Shown here piece after piece: positions 28,301-39,241 of a stretch of DNA of 64,000 nucleotides. Each line of letters starts with the position of its first letter. Positions within the stretch are counted from its first letter, which is position 1. The stretch is taken from positions 62,001 through 126,000 of the forward strand of contig SAXG01000068.1 of assembly GCA_012932865.1 (NCBI GenBank), in the 5' to 3' direction. A program made the position numbers and the translations under genes. This DNA is from Amylostereum areolatum (taxonomy: Eukaryota; Basidiomycota; Agaricomycetes; Russulales; Stereaceae). A model generated the notes under the pieces. The model did no database searches. It was not told the DNA's origin and saw only the letters and a program-made list of their open reading frames with translations.

Positions 28301-29416
28301 AAGATCACCAGTGATGGCACGGCCGACATTCTCTTTGACAAGGTATACCGACACTACGGCTTAGCAGACAAGATCATCTCGGATCGTGGACCCCAATTTG
28401 CTGGACAGGTGATGCGTACACTCAACGAGAAGCTCGGGATCAAGTCCGCCCTCAGCACAGTGTATCACCCACAGACAGACGGCCAAACCGAACGCGAGAA
28501 CCAGAACCTCGAGCAGTTTCTGCGAGTATTCTGCAACTACCGTCAAGACGACTGGGTGAAGTGGTTGCCCTTCTTCGAGTTTTCTCACAACTCTCGCACC
28601 CATGCAGCCACTGGAAAGGCTCCCTTTGAAGTCCTCTCCGGCTTCCTCCCGAAAATGTACCCATCCGTAAACCCGTCCTCAAAGGTCCCCGCAGTTGAAG
28701 AACGCCTCCGTCAACTTGAAGAAGTCCGACGAGAGATCAAAGCCAGCCTTGCCCTCGCATCGGACTTAATGAAGCACTACAATGGCGACACGGTCAGCGA
28801 ATCAACACAGTTTGCCGTCGGAGACAAAGTATGGCTAGAAGGCAAAAACCTGAAGACGACGAGACCGAAAGCTAAGCTTGCTGCCAAACGATTTGGACCC
28901 TTCAAAATCATTGACGTCATCAGCCCAGTCAACTACCGCTTGAAGCTGCCGAAGACGTGGCGAATCCATCCAGTCTTCCATGCCTCGCTGCTCACCGTGT
29001 ACAAGGAGACAGCCGCTCACGGGCCAAATTATGAACAGCCGCCACCAGACCTCATCGACGATGAAGAAGAATACGACATTGAAGACATTGTCGACTCTAA
29101 ACCAACTCGTAACAAGAAAGGCATTCAGTACCTCGTCAAGTGGGCCGGCTATCCCGACTCCGAAAACACCTGGCTCCCGTGTTTGTCGCTCTCAAAGGTT
29201 ACCGACATGATTGACGCTTTCCACAAGCGCCATCCAAATGCGCCCCGCCCCGTGCGTTCCCTCGGCATCTCCTTTGACGATTTTCTCGCATCCACCCTTG
29301 CAGATGACATCGCGCTCCAGGCGAAAGCGCGTCTTAAAGGGGGGGTAATGTCACGGATCGCTCCATTTCTTTCTTCGTTTGCAGACCTTGTACACGCGAC
29401 GTGTCACGGCACATGA
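25325..29416 (+). CDS. pol: Pol polyprotein of B1
   Basis: About 1363 codons in the -1 phase relative to gag. Protease LLDSGAEGI (Asp about 76); RT KKKDGKLRPVQDYRELN and IYMDDILVF (Asp about 521); RNase H EVDALDFATGGILS (B2 has S for L); integrase zinc domain (YHESPLAGHPG to CATC) and D,D35E at about D960, D1020 and E1056; chromodomain (YDIEDIVDSK to TWLP, about 1248-1300). The last 22 codons and the stop lie inside the 3' LTR. All catalytic residues are present, so this copy may be coding-competent. The open frame also extends 5' of the slip site across gag, which is a shadow. Confidence 0.95.
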   Translation: MKRPPVASSGGGKGLLVSSSNRFAVLSSMHTCEQSYPPCLYLSTVTKNRQTPSITLKVKLIGRVTKREIDADALLDSGAEGIILNRSFVERKKLTTRKLENPFPVRNVDGTENIMGWVRDTTTQRIRIYSQDSKAYHEEEAEFFITDIGDHDMILGTDWLDEHNPTIDWQRDRVDMLRCPPSCTLSKPPVTNLATKPRKPSSVQSQRKVEAGKTPRTPLVLDDPFPEPTYVSWTPVPTYVIPARRVKGVRVRTVHRSPLPAQLFTEDDDKRPMVFRDWEINGLRHAGILPETDGPNPDAVPIRAGFTKAQELAEHSKENTRPQTFEDLVPPPYRDFAPVFDKKTSKRLPDRRPWDHAIDMKDGFEPKPCKIYPLSPSEQIKLDTFLDDHLKKGYIRPSKSPQASPFFFVKKKDGKLRPVQDYRELNKGTVKNEYPLPLISEIVDRLKGAKIFSKMDVRWGYNNVRIKEGDEWKAAFKTNRGLFEPTVMFFGLMNSPATFQAMMNELFKDLIDSGKVIIYMDDILVFTRTMDEHRAIVRQVLQCLQDNDLFLKPEKCVFEQDSVEYLGLIISHDKIAMDPVKVAGIQDWPTPRTVKDVQSFLGFGNFYRRFIKDFSKAARPLFDLTKKDCTWGWSADCQTAFDALKAAFTSSPVLVMPDPKKPYLVEVDALDFATGGILSQKGDDGHWHPVAYLSKALSEPERNYDIYDKELLAIIRALEAWRHYLEGAPDTVEIWTDHKNLEHFKTAQKLSRRQARWALFLTRFDFSLVHKPGISHRPDPMSRRPDHKDGVENDNKERVLLDPKYFQVRATRPGAVTSLGDVELRRRIRDCKTKNIEVVQALDAILRNGPRTLVKNLQEWNYEEGLVLFRGKVYVPADDELRRDIVKMYHESPLAGHPGRFKTYELVSREYWWPGMSVFVHDFVAGCATCQSTKTQSSRPHVDMIPNEVPDRPFGVISTDFIVELPDCEGYNAVNVVVDRLTKMVVTTPCTTKITSDGTADILFDKVYRHYGLADKIISDRGPQFAGQVMRTLNEKLGIKSALSTVYHPQTDGQTERENQNLEQFLRVFCNYRQDDWVKWLPFFEFSHNSRTHAATGKAPFEVLSGFLPKMYPSVNPSSKVPAVEERLRQLEEVRREIKASLALASDLMKHYNGDTVSESTQFAVGDKVWLEGKNLKTTRPKAKLAAKRFGPFKIIDVISPVNYRLKLPKTWRIHPVFHASLLTVYKETAAHGPNYEQPPPDLIDDEEEYDIEDIVDSKPTRNKKGIQYLVKWAGYPDSENTWLPCLSLSKVTDMIDAFHKRHPNAPRPVRSLGISFDDFLASTLADDIALQAKARLKGGVMSRIAPFLSSFADLVHATCHGT

Positions 29417-29768
29417 CTTTCCTTTGCATCACATGCTCCAACGACGTCATTGCCCGGACTTCCGAACGGCGTTCCGCATCCTTATCTATGACATCATTGC
29501 TCCGGACTCCCGTCCTCCTCCCCATGACTCCTTTCTTATTGTTCCCCCCGCTCGCACCACTATCGCATCACATCGCACCATCGTTCCCACTTGTATATAA
29601 GGACAGTATCCCTTTTCCCTTTTCCTCAGACTGTCCATCTCATCATACGGTACTGTAGCGCACGTTGCACTACCCTAGACCCTGGCACTCTCGAATCTAT
29701 TTTCTTCTCGCTCCTCCCATCGTCGCGACTTAGGCGGTTCATCGGTCTCATAAACTGCGTTTCTGACA
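29349..29768 (+). repeat. 3' LTR of B1
   Basis: 420 bp, preceded by a G-rich purine tract (AAAGGGGGGGTAA). It differs from the 5' LTR mostly by C/T and G/A changes. Confidence 0.95.
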
Positions 29769-30948
29769 GCGACTTAGATTGGCCACATCTAGAAAGGCGT
29801 CAGAATCCCATCAGGATAGCGTCCGCGCAGCCAACACGCGAAGGCTCTCCACAGGACGTGGCACCAAAACGTAGGAGTACGAAGACTTACTGGCATTGCT
29901 GTCATCAGCATGGGAAAGGTTGACTTGGGCATCGGTCCAGAACACGTTATCGATGGTCCCGATCGATGGTGCATTGACGAGATTTGCGTTGAGTCGCATG
30001 TGGGCGCGGAACTCTTCGGGTAGATACCTGGAAGCGGCGACGCCAACGGACATCCCACACTATGACAAGACTGTGAGTCACATACTGAGCGAATGAGAAC
30101 AGAGACTTACCTGCAAGACATCTCGACACATATTGAGGCCGCGCAAGTTCTCGTTGCCAGGTGAGACCTTGTTGCCTTTCACAGGTGAGATCAGCTGAGT
30201 TGTCCGTTCGAACGACGTGGCGATACCGTATGCACGCGTGCCATCTGCGACTGGATGGGCATGGCCAGAGCACTCAAAGGCAGTCCCACCCTGGTAGACC
30301 GTGCCCTTCATGCCTGGTTCAACGATGCGATACTGGAGGGGGATGGAGGGCCCGCGTTCGGCCTGCTTGCCTAAGATATCATCCCAAACCGCGACCAGGG
30401 CCTCGACAGCCTTGATCGGGGGCAGACTGTTGTCGCTGTCGTACCCGTTGACGTCTTCAAGGGCGGGCAACATGGTGTCGTCGCTGGTGTCATTCTGGAC
30501 TGGTTTAGTGAAATGTACACTACGAGATTGTCAGGATCGGAAGATGAGGAGACACGAGTAAACGTACCGGTCGAGGACTAGAGCCTGAAGGACGTCCAAC
30601 GAGCCGTTGTCTGGGTTGCCTTTCTTGCGAGTGAAGATCACATCGCCGGCCTTCAACTCAAGGAAGCCTATTGTTTGATTAGTTATGAGTACACGGAGAC
30701 ATGGGAGACCACTCACCAAAGTCGTCCTCCAAGTCCTTTGCAGAGGTCGTCTTGGGCACCTCCTGCTTCAAGGCTTCATCGTCGAGGTGCTTCAACGCGG
30801 CCTTGAACACGTCTTGTTCGAACACGTAAGTGTTGCCCACAGGGAGACCAGAGGGGCGCCTAGGGTGTGCGTCGAGACAAAGGAGCAATTCGGGAAGGTA
30901 GGCTTTGCACGTGGGGAGTGAGACGCAACTAACGCGGATGGGAGGCAT
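29769..30948 (-). pseudogene. Host-like gene, five 5' exons, cut by B1
   Basis: Exons read in phase: 30948-30717 (ATG start, MPPIRVSCVSLP), 30667-30568, 30519-30111, 30059-29891 and the first 20 bases of a fifth (29788-29769). Introns are 49, 48, 51 and 102 nt with donors GTGAGT, GTACGT, GTAAGT and GTAAGT and acceptors TAG. About 309 residues remain. They include FLELKAGDVIFTRKKG, a central part with YRIVEPGMKGTVYQGG and CSGHAHPVADG, and GTIDNVFWTDAQVNLSH. No family is recognised. B1 ends the gene inside exon 5. The acidic exons at 21437-22626 are on the same strand beyond B1 and could be its 3' part, but without a TSD this is unproven. Confidence 0.6.
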
Positions 30949-31321
30949 GGTGGTAGGATGTGGGCGGAGGGGGGGGCGGCGGGGCAACAAAACCTGGAAC
31001 AAAAGGGGTAGAAATGTCAGAAAATAGCGGTCCGGACATACCTTTATGAATTTCAGATGATATGCATGGGCAGGCACATCAGAGTGTCTCAGATGGGGTG
31101 TGAGCCATCCTAAAGAGCTTGGGAACGAGTAAGTTCTGAGGTAGGCGAGCAAAGGAATTAAATTCGTATTTTTACTACAGAACTGTGGGCTTTAACTATT
31201 TAATTCATGGCACGAAAGCGCTCGCACATCGAAATGGACTGTGGGCGCATTGTATATTGAGCAAGAATGTGCCTGATCACCCGCTTTGAGCGGTCCGGGA
31301 GGGAGCCGGGCTTGTGCTGGG
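30949..31321. other. Upstream region of the host-like gene, no gene seen
   Basis: G-rich directly 5' of the start codon (GGCGGAGGGGGGGGCGGCGGGG at the far side), then mixed sequence. It would hold the promoter and 5' UTR. I see no clear TATA box and no further exon that I can support. Confidence 0.4.
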
Positions 31322-31373
31322 TATGACATTTTTTGGAGTCATTGTGAAGATCCTGACTCCGAAAAATGTCATA
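31322..31373. repeat. Foldback hairpin with TATGACATTTT ends (second locus)
   Basis: Arms of 20 bp (31322-31341 and 31354-31373) pair with one mismatch around a 12-base loop. The outer bases TATGACATTTT equal those at 2305-2357, while the inner arm (GGAGTCA) is unrelated. It again marks the edge of a GC-rich degenerate domain. Confidence 0.85.
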
Positions 31374-32236
31374 GGAGGCTGAAGGCCGGATACCGGTTTA
31401 ACCGGGTGTGCAGTGGGCGGCGGGCATGGACAAGCATGATGAGGCATGGGCTTGAGGGCGGGGCCATACGAGTTGAGGGACGGAGGATGCTCGCTGATAG
31501 TGGGGGCGTGCGTGCTGAGGGCGTGCACGTTGGGACACATGCATGAGTGTGTGAGATGACAGCAGAGACGTGCGCACTGTGGGTACGGGCGTGCACGCTG
31601 TGGGCGTGGGCGCGCGTGCAGAGAGCGCGGGAAGCAGAGCGGGTGCGCTGAGGGCGCGGGCAGGCATGCATGCTGGAGGCACGGACGTGAGCATGTAAGA
31701 TGAGGGCGGTGATGTGCGAGATAAGGGTCAGGCGGGGGCATGTGTTGCGTGCGCGGTGAGGGCATGGGTGCACGGGGTGCGCTGGGGGCAGGGTCGTGCG
31801 TGTTGGGGGGGGTGACTGGCGTGCTGAGGGCGGGGGTGTGCACCGTCCTTGCAGCAAATGCGAGGAGGGCAGGACACATAGGGAAGAGCGCGCCTTTGTG
31901 CAAGTGCGGGCATGGAGAATTTCAGGCGCTGGGGCAGTGGTTAGGGTCGTGCGGGGTCGTGCGTGTTGAGGGTGTGCGTGTGCCATGATGGCGTGGGTGG
32001 GTGGGGTGCACTGGGGGCGGGGTCGTGCATATTGGGGGGGTGACTGGTGCGCTGAGGGCAGGGGCGTGCACCGTCCTCGCAGCAAACACGAGGAGGGCAG
32101 GACGTGTGGGACGAGCGTGCCGTGCAGGCATGGGCATGGAGAATTTCAGGCGCTGGGGCGGTGAGGCGTGGAGGCGGAGATAGGGGGTGTGCTCGTGAGG
32201 CGCAGGCAGGGCAGGGTAGGGAAGAAAGAGGGCGGC
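31374..32236. repeat. G-rich degenerate repeat domain
   Basis: The plus strand is made of degenerate G-rich units (GAGGGCGTGC, GGGCGTGCACG, GTGCTGAGGGCG), like the inverted middle part of the domain at 2760-3000. Open frames on the opposite strand are Pro/Ala/His/Thr low complexity. No gene is seen. Confidence 0.7.
31763..32170 (+). repeat. About 229-bp tandem duplication in the G-rich domain
   Basis: A longer unit starting near 31763 recurs from about 31991. Matching landmarks such as CACCGTCC..GCAGCAAA (31841 and 32069) and GGAGAATTTCAGGCGCTGGGG lie about 229 bp apart. The second copy runs nearly to the A2 LTR. Confidence 0.7.
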
Positions 32237-32694
32237 TGTCATGAACGGTCTATAATTTTCTTTTTACTTTATATCGGTTACACGCTTTAGGACTTATCGG
32301 CTTATCACCGGTCCGGCTCCACTTCAGCCCGGACCCGGTTCATCTATATCCCGCCCGGACCCACATGACTCATCTCGGCCCGGGCCTGACTCCTTTCTCC
32401 TGACTCATGCTGTACGATACTGACTCATACTGTGCTCTTTTACATATGACTGCTTACTTATACTAGGTCTGCTTACTGATTGCTGTGTATCGGTTGCTTA
32501 CCTAAGTCTCTCTCCTCTTGTGTATATAAGGCTCGCTCTCGCTGTACATATTCCTTATCTCGAGCTAGTCAATTCTACCGACTTTGCTTGCTTTCCCTTG
32601 TCTGTCGCCGTGTCTGATCGGCTCCCCTCCGTCGTCCTCATCTTCTAGTCAGCTGTGTTGTAACTTGGTGCTGTCGCACTAGTCGTTGCTGACA
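32237..32694 (+). repeat. 5' LTR of A2
   Basis: Diverged copy of the A1 LTR with the same ends and TATA position. Confidence 0.93.
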
Positions 32695-33165
32695 TAAGCT
32701 CGAGATCTGTTTACTCTTGCACCACCCTACGACCGTCCCTACGTACTGTAGCGTAGTAGTAGTAGTACCCGTCTGGTACTGACCTTGTTCTTCCCCCGTG
32801 CCGCCCTAGACCGTTGCCCCCAGAGTACGCGACTCGTTACCCTGACATTGTGGTCGTGCGCACGTATACCGGTGCCGGCTTGACGTTTCCTCGAAACGTT
32901 ACACCTACTCGAGACTCTCCAATACCAGGAGTTGAAAGCTCAGAGGTGACAGTAGAAGGTGCACCTTTGGTGTAGGAAACGAGTAAAAGCGGCGAAAGGA
33001 AAGCGGTTTAGGAAGTCTTTGGGCTCGTGTCCCCTAGACGAAGAGACAGCCAACAGGTCGAGAAGACTGAGGCAGACCGTCTTGCGATCTCATAACAGAA
33101 CCACCTTCCCTCGACAAAATCTTCCCTTGCCGCACAGAGTAACCATTTTGACTGGGGGCTCGTGC

Positions 33166-33543
33166 ATGGAAGATTAGCGCTCGCAAGTACAAGAATTCAT
33201 CCCCATCAGCAATAATACTATCATCTTCCTCATCAACGAGTCTAAAGATCCTTGGGCCTGGCACAATTGGAAGGTCGCCCTCGGCGTAGAAGAACTTGAA
33301 GACTCCGTCATAGACGTCCACTTCTATCGCCTCAAAATAAGCGAACAAGGAAACAGAAACCTCTATGTCTACTTCTGCCCATACGTCACCTACCGCTACA
33401 GACTCGAGCAACCTCCAAAGTCCTTCTACGCGCCCAACGAGAAAATACCAGTGGACACTCGACACACCCACCGCCTCCTTACACCAGGCAACACCCCCAG
33501 CCCCACACCAGAGCCAGAGGTCATCAACCTCACCCACTTATAA
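33166..33543 (+). pseudogene. ORF1 of A2, early stop
   Basis: The ATG at 33166 is followed by GAA GAT TAG, so the reading stops at codon 4 (TGG to TAG relative to A1). The frame then stays open to the family TAA at 33541-33543. It has a single VI(N)LT motif where A1 has two VIDLT copies. The distance from this ATG to the gag ATG is a multiple of three, as in A1. Confidence 0.75.
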
Positions 33544-33849
33544 ACAATTCCCTCGTTCGGACTCAATGGCTCCGACTCCAGTTCTGACTCCGATACCGAC
33601 GTCGAGGACGAAAACTGCTACATATATCCCCTCCCCCTAGGCTTCACTGAACGAGGAAACGACTTCTTTGTCCAACTCGGAGACACCACTGTCGAAGTCG
33701 CCTTTGTAGCAACCCAAACAAGTGGCATCAGTTGGTACTTCGCCAACGAAAGCCAAGATGACCTCACTGAAGCCGACTTCAACCTCATCGCCGCCTCTGC
33801 CCTACCACCTGTTACCAATGAAGACTTCTCTGACCTCGACGAACCAGTC

Positions 33850-35106
33850 ATGGCTGCCCAATGGATCCGCACCGACTCCCAACCCCCTCTCCCCGCCGAG
33901 CTTGCCAACTGCACCGAAATTGGTGGAACATGGAACATTGTCATCGGCCAAACTGGCTCTCCCATCCAACACATGAATAACGGCACCGACGATGCATGGC
34001 TCATGGAAGTAAATGGCCAATGGGTCGCCATCCCTGCCGTGCTTGTTGCCGCCCTCAACCTGCCACCCCCCACCGTCAACGTCACTGCCCCCCCCATCAC
34101 CGTCAACCCCCCTGCGGTCACTGTTAGCGCCCCAGCCGCCGCCGCCGCCAGACCCCCTCGAAAGAAGGTCCACGCGAAAACTCCTGAAGGCTTCTCTGGG
34201 AAATGAGAGGACTTCAACGACTGGATGCGGTCATGCGAGGAGTACATGCGAGCCGCCGAGGATGACCTCGTGACGGACAAGGACAAAGTACTCTTCATCC
34301 TCACCTACATGACGGGGGAGGCAGCACACACCTGGAAGGCCGAGTATGAAGATGCGCACCTAGCCAATGGAGCCATGGTCGCCTGGGTGGACTTCCACAA
34401 GGCGCTCAAAGGCGCCTTCACCGACATCAATGAGCAGCACCGTGCCGCGGTCAAACTGGACGGGTTCAAGCAGACGAAGGGTACCACCGCCTATGAATAC
34501 TTTGCCAGGTTTGAACAACTGGCAAGGAAGGCTGGGTACTCCACGGCGCAGGACCCCATCCACCTCATGCAGCTGCTTAAGCACAACATCTACTACCGGA
34601 CCATCGACTCCATCTATGACAGCGGTCACGTCCCTCAGAAATATGAGGACCTCAAGGAACGCATTATCCTAATTGACGGTCTGCGACAGGAGCGAGAGGA
34701 CCTTAAGACCCAGCGCAGTGGCCCCGCGCAAAACCAAAAACCCAAAGGACAAGGATCGTCCAATGGGCAGCAAGGGGGACAGGTCCCATGGTGCCGCGAT
34801 GGAACCGGCACGGTACACGGTGGCAAAGGACAGCCGATAGACGTCAACCGTGTCGACATTAAGGGCCGATGTGTCCGCTGCGGACAGAATGGCCACCAGG
34901 TGCGGGACTGCAGGGTGGACGTAAAGAACATCCAAGACATGTAGGGGAGGGACCGGTACACGGAACCACCAAAGCGGGAGGCTCGAGCACAGACATTCAA
35001 AACGCCCACCGCTTGGGCCAGGAGCCTGTTGGCCAAAGATCAGAAAAGCGTGATGGATGCACTTCAGGCTCAGCCGAAGGTGGAGGAGAAGAAGGAGGGT
35101 TTTTGA
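33850..35106 (+). pseudogene. gag of A2, with in-frame stops
   Basis: Same domains as gag of A1. Stops are TGA at 34204-34206 (CGA in A1) and TAG at 34942-34944 (TGG in A1). The CCHC knuckle CVRCGQNGHQVRDC is in the main gag phase here, showing that the extra base in A1 is secondary. It ends EKKEGF with the slippery GGGTTTT (35097-35103) before TGA. Confidence 0.9.
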
Positions 35107-38100
35107 GGGGGCTGACGATGTACATGGCATCTGAAGCCTAAGTTTCTGTTTCTCGCTCATCTGGTTTTGTTGTGCCTTGGTGGCCTGGTTCTTGTTTGCA
35201 TATGCACATTCTTGATTTGGACTGTACTACTATGGACTCTATTGGTATGGGCACATGTCCCGTTGTTATTTTAGATACTCAGGCTTCAATTTGTGAGCCT
35301 TTGGCTTTAGATACGGCATCGGTTTCAGCTTCAGCTTCGGATACAGCTTTGAATACAAACTCGGTTTTGGTCATGGACCCTGTGGAGACAGGGACAATGC
35401 TGTGCGATGGAAGGGGCACGGCGCCCAAATCATGTTATATGGCACCTGGAACGGCTCAATGGACAATTCAATGCTTAAGGGAAGACAAACCCGAAAGCAC
35501 GATTGCAATCCTTCCCATCTAGACGCACCATCAACGCCGGGATGAGGCTACTTATGAAGCCATCAAGGAGATAACTGGAATGGGAGACAGATTAGCATGC
35601 CAAGCTCTATTAGAGCTCACCACTCCCATGCAGTTCATACACTCCTCAAACATGAAGGAACAAACGGTCATCCCCACACAACTTGTGGTAGATTCCAAGC
35701 GCATTATCAAAGCTCTCGCACTCCTAGACAGTGGTTGCACGGGTTCGTGTATCAACACAAAATTTGTACAGGTAATCATATCCCTACACGACACACAGCA
35801 CGTCCAATACCAGTACAGAACACAGACGGTACTCTCAATGCAGGAGGACCCATCACAGAATATGTTATGCTCCGCCTGATTATCCAGAACCATGAGGAAC
35901 ACATCAATCTTGCAGTCTCAAACCTGGGAGATACAGACCTGTTCGTCGGACACGAATGGCTAAAACAACATAACCCTCACATCGACTGGAAATTAGGATC
36001 AATTGAATTTGACCGATGCCCTACAAGCTGCTCTCGTCCCCCTCCCCTTCTCAATATTGATGATGACAAAGAAGAGGAGGAAGAGCCAGTCCACATAGAA
36101 AAGGACGAGCAGCTGTTCGCTTTTGACTGGGATGGTTACAAGACAACCTACCACATCCGGACCCATGCATCAGACATTGCAATCGAGGAGCACGCTAAGA
36201 AAAAGGAACAGACCTTCTCAGAGCGAGTCCCAACGGTGTACCATGAATTCAAAGATATCTTTGACAAAGACGACTTCAACAAGCTTCCTGAGCAACGCCC
36301 ATGGGACCACGCCATTGAACTCACTCCTAACTTCAAACTGGTTGATTGCAAAGTTTACCCCCTCACATTGGACGAGCAGAAGCAACTGGACGCCTTTTTG
36401 GAAGAGAACCTGAGATCTGGCCAGATCCAGCCATCCAAATCACCCATGGCCTCCCCATTCTTCTTCATGAAGAAAAAAGACGGCTCGTTAAGCCCTGTAC
36501 AAGACTATCGAAAGCTCAATGAAATGACAATAAAGAACTGTTACCCACTTCCGCTCATCCAAGAGTTGGTTGATAAGCTTAAGGGAGCACGGCACTTTAC
36601 CAAGCTCGATGTCCGATGGGGGTACAACAATGTTTGGATTAAAGAACAGGACGAATGGAAAGTGGCATTCCGCACGAACAAAGGTCTCTACGAGCCTACA
36701 GTCACGTTCTTCGGACTCACCAACTCCCTGTCAACGTTCCAAGCCATGATGAATGACCTGTTCAAAAACTTAATCCACCAAGGAGTCGTGGTCGTCTATT
36801 TGGACAACATCCTCATCTTCACGCATACGCTAGAAGAACATCGTCAGATAGTCAAGGAGGTCCTCCGGCTCCTGCGAGAGAACAAACTCTATCAGAAGCC
36901 AGAAAAGTGCGAGTTTGAGAAGGCATAAATTGAATACCTAGGCATGATCGTTGGTAGAGGAAGGGTTTGCATGGATTCAGCAAAGGTTGCAGCAATCACC
37001 AATTGGCCAGCCCCCAAAACAAAGAAACAACTTCAATCGTTTTTGGGCTTCTGCAACTTCTACCGTCGCTTTATCAAGGATTTCAGCAGCATCGCTCACC
37101 CAATGGCTAAACTCACTGGGAAGACGGAATGGGTCTGGGACATCCCGCAGCAGGAGGCGTTCGAGGAACTCAAGCAATGTATAACATTGCAGCCAGTTCT
37201 AGCAATCCCTACAGACGATGGGCAATTCTGTGTCGAAGCAGACTCCTCTGACTATGCCACGAGTACGGTACTTTCGCAACAACAGGACAATGGCAAATGG
37301 CACCCGGTCGCCTTCCTCTCCAAGTCCCTCAGCGAAGCTGAGAGGAACTATGAGATCTACGATAAGGAATTACTGGCCATCATGATGGCGCTGGAGGAAT
37401 GGAGACAATACCTCATGGGAGCACGACAGGAGTTTGAAATCTGGTCAGATCATCGCAATCTCACGTACTTCCGCAAGGCGCAGAAGCTAAACTGGAGACA
37501 AGCACAGTGGCTAATGGAGCTACAAGAATATCATTGTACGCTACTCCACAAGCCTGGCAAGACAATGGGTAAACCCAACACTATTTCCCGACTAGCGGGC
37601 CTTGAGAAGGGGGAGAAAGACAATGAAAACATTGTCCTCCTGAAACCAGAACTCTTTCGCGCCCTCAACCATGCAGGAATTGTAACCAATGGACCTGACA
37701 ATGTCTTCATTGAGCGGATTCAGGAGGCTACCTTACTTCGAGACCATGTAGTAGAACGCGCCTTAGCACTCAAAGTGAAGGGATGGCTAGAACACGCAGA
37801 CGGAATGGTCACCTGGCAACACAGACTCTATGTCCCAAGAGACAAAGGACTCCGTGTAGACATCATCCAAGCTCATCATGATGGCCCGCTCGTCGGTCAT
37901 CCAGGACGATACAAGATCTATGAGCTCATCACGCGCAACTACTGGTGGCCTGCCATCAGAGACGATGTCTGGAAATATATCGAAGGATGTGAAACCTGCC
38001 AATGTACCAAAATTAGACATGATCGTATTGCCACCCCGCTCCATCCCCATGATCCACCACAAGCACCTTGGGAGCATGTATCCATTGACTTTGTTATGCC

Positions 38101-39241
38101 ACTCCCGGTCTCGGATGGGAAGGACGCCATCTGCAATGTGAACTGCATGGGTACCAAGCAGGTGGTGTTCTGGGCCACGACCAAAGACCTAACGGAGGAC
38201 GAACTCGCCTTCAAGTACCTACGCGAAATGGTCCCCCATCATGGAATCCCGAGAAAGATTGTCAGCAACCGTGGCAGCATGTTTGTATCCAAGTTCACCA
38301 CGGCATTGTTCCAACTGTTGGGCATCAAAGGGAACCCGTCCACGGCGTACCACCCTCAGATGGACAGACAGACTGAGCGCTCCAACATGACCATAGAAAA
38401 CTACCTTTGCATCTTCGTCAATCAACAACAGGATGATTGGACACGTTATCTTCCACTTGCCATGACTGCACTCAACAACATGGTCCACAGTTCGATTGGA
38501 ATGTCTCCCAACTTTGCCAACTACGGTCGAGAACTCTACCTAGGGACGAATCCGCGACGTGAGACAGACAACCCATCAGCGAACGAGTTTGCACAACACA
38601 TGCGAGACATCTATGAAGAAGCACACTCTGCGCTAAAGGCAGCACAGGACGATCAAAAGCGCTTTTACGATCGTAAAAAGGATGAGCCGATAGATTACAA
38701 AATTGGCGACTTTGTCTGGCTGGAAGCCAAAACAAGAGATGGCCAAACCGTAATCAAAACGGCATGTCCTATGCAAAAGCTGGACGACAAGCGCTTCGGT
38801 CCTTTTGAAATCCTAGAAAAAGTCGGAGCATCAGCTTACAAGCTTCGCCTCCCAGCATCCTGGTCACGGAAACACCTGGTCTTCAATGAGTCCCTCCTAT
38901 CTCCACACAACGGCCCCGCCTTTGACAACCAGAAAGCACCTGCACCTCCACCCCCAGAGCTGGTCTGAGGAGAGGAAGTCTATGAGGTCGAAAAGATTAT
39001 AGACTCTAAGAAGGTTGGCTTCAAGTACCTCGTCAAATGGAAAGACTACCTAGACAATGACAATACTTGGGAGCCTCTTGCCAATCTCCAGAATGCCAAG
39101 AAATGTATTGACGACTTCCACTGTGAACATCCAGGTGCCCCGAAACCTGCACGCCTTAATCGTTGGGAACTCCTGCCAGACGAAGAAGCTGGATCTGATT
39201 ACGACGAGGACATCAAATCTAAGGAAGGGGTGATGTTATGA
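35103..39241 (+). pseudogene. pol of A2, multiple stops and lost catalytic residues
   Basis: Collinear with pol of A1 and interrupted by several stops, for example near 35140, 35521, 36927 and 38966, and by at least one frame change near 35770. The RT motif is YLDN in place of YLDD (36803-36808), and the second integrase Asp is Asn (SNRG, 38267-38269). The QTDGQTE segment is altered, and many Arg are now Gln, Cys or Trp. The chromodomain is partly deleted. It is not functional. Confidence 0.92.

Larger units (their letters stand above)
22675..29768 (+). mobile_element. Ty3/gypsy chromovirus B1, complete but without TSD
   Basis: LTRs at 22675-23094 and 29349-29768 are 420 bp each but differ at roughly 14 sites. 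The flanks (gctcc and gcgac) do not match. Order: LTR, Met-less ORF1, in-frame TAG, extension, gag, -1 overlap, pol, LTR. Pol is intact. Diverged LTRs, missing TSD and an intact pol together suggest recombination between two copies, not a simple old insertion. Confidence 0.95.
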
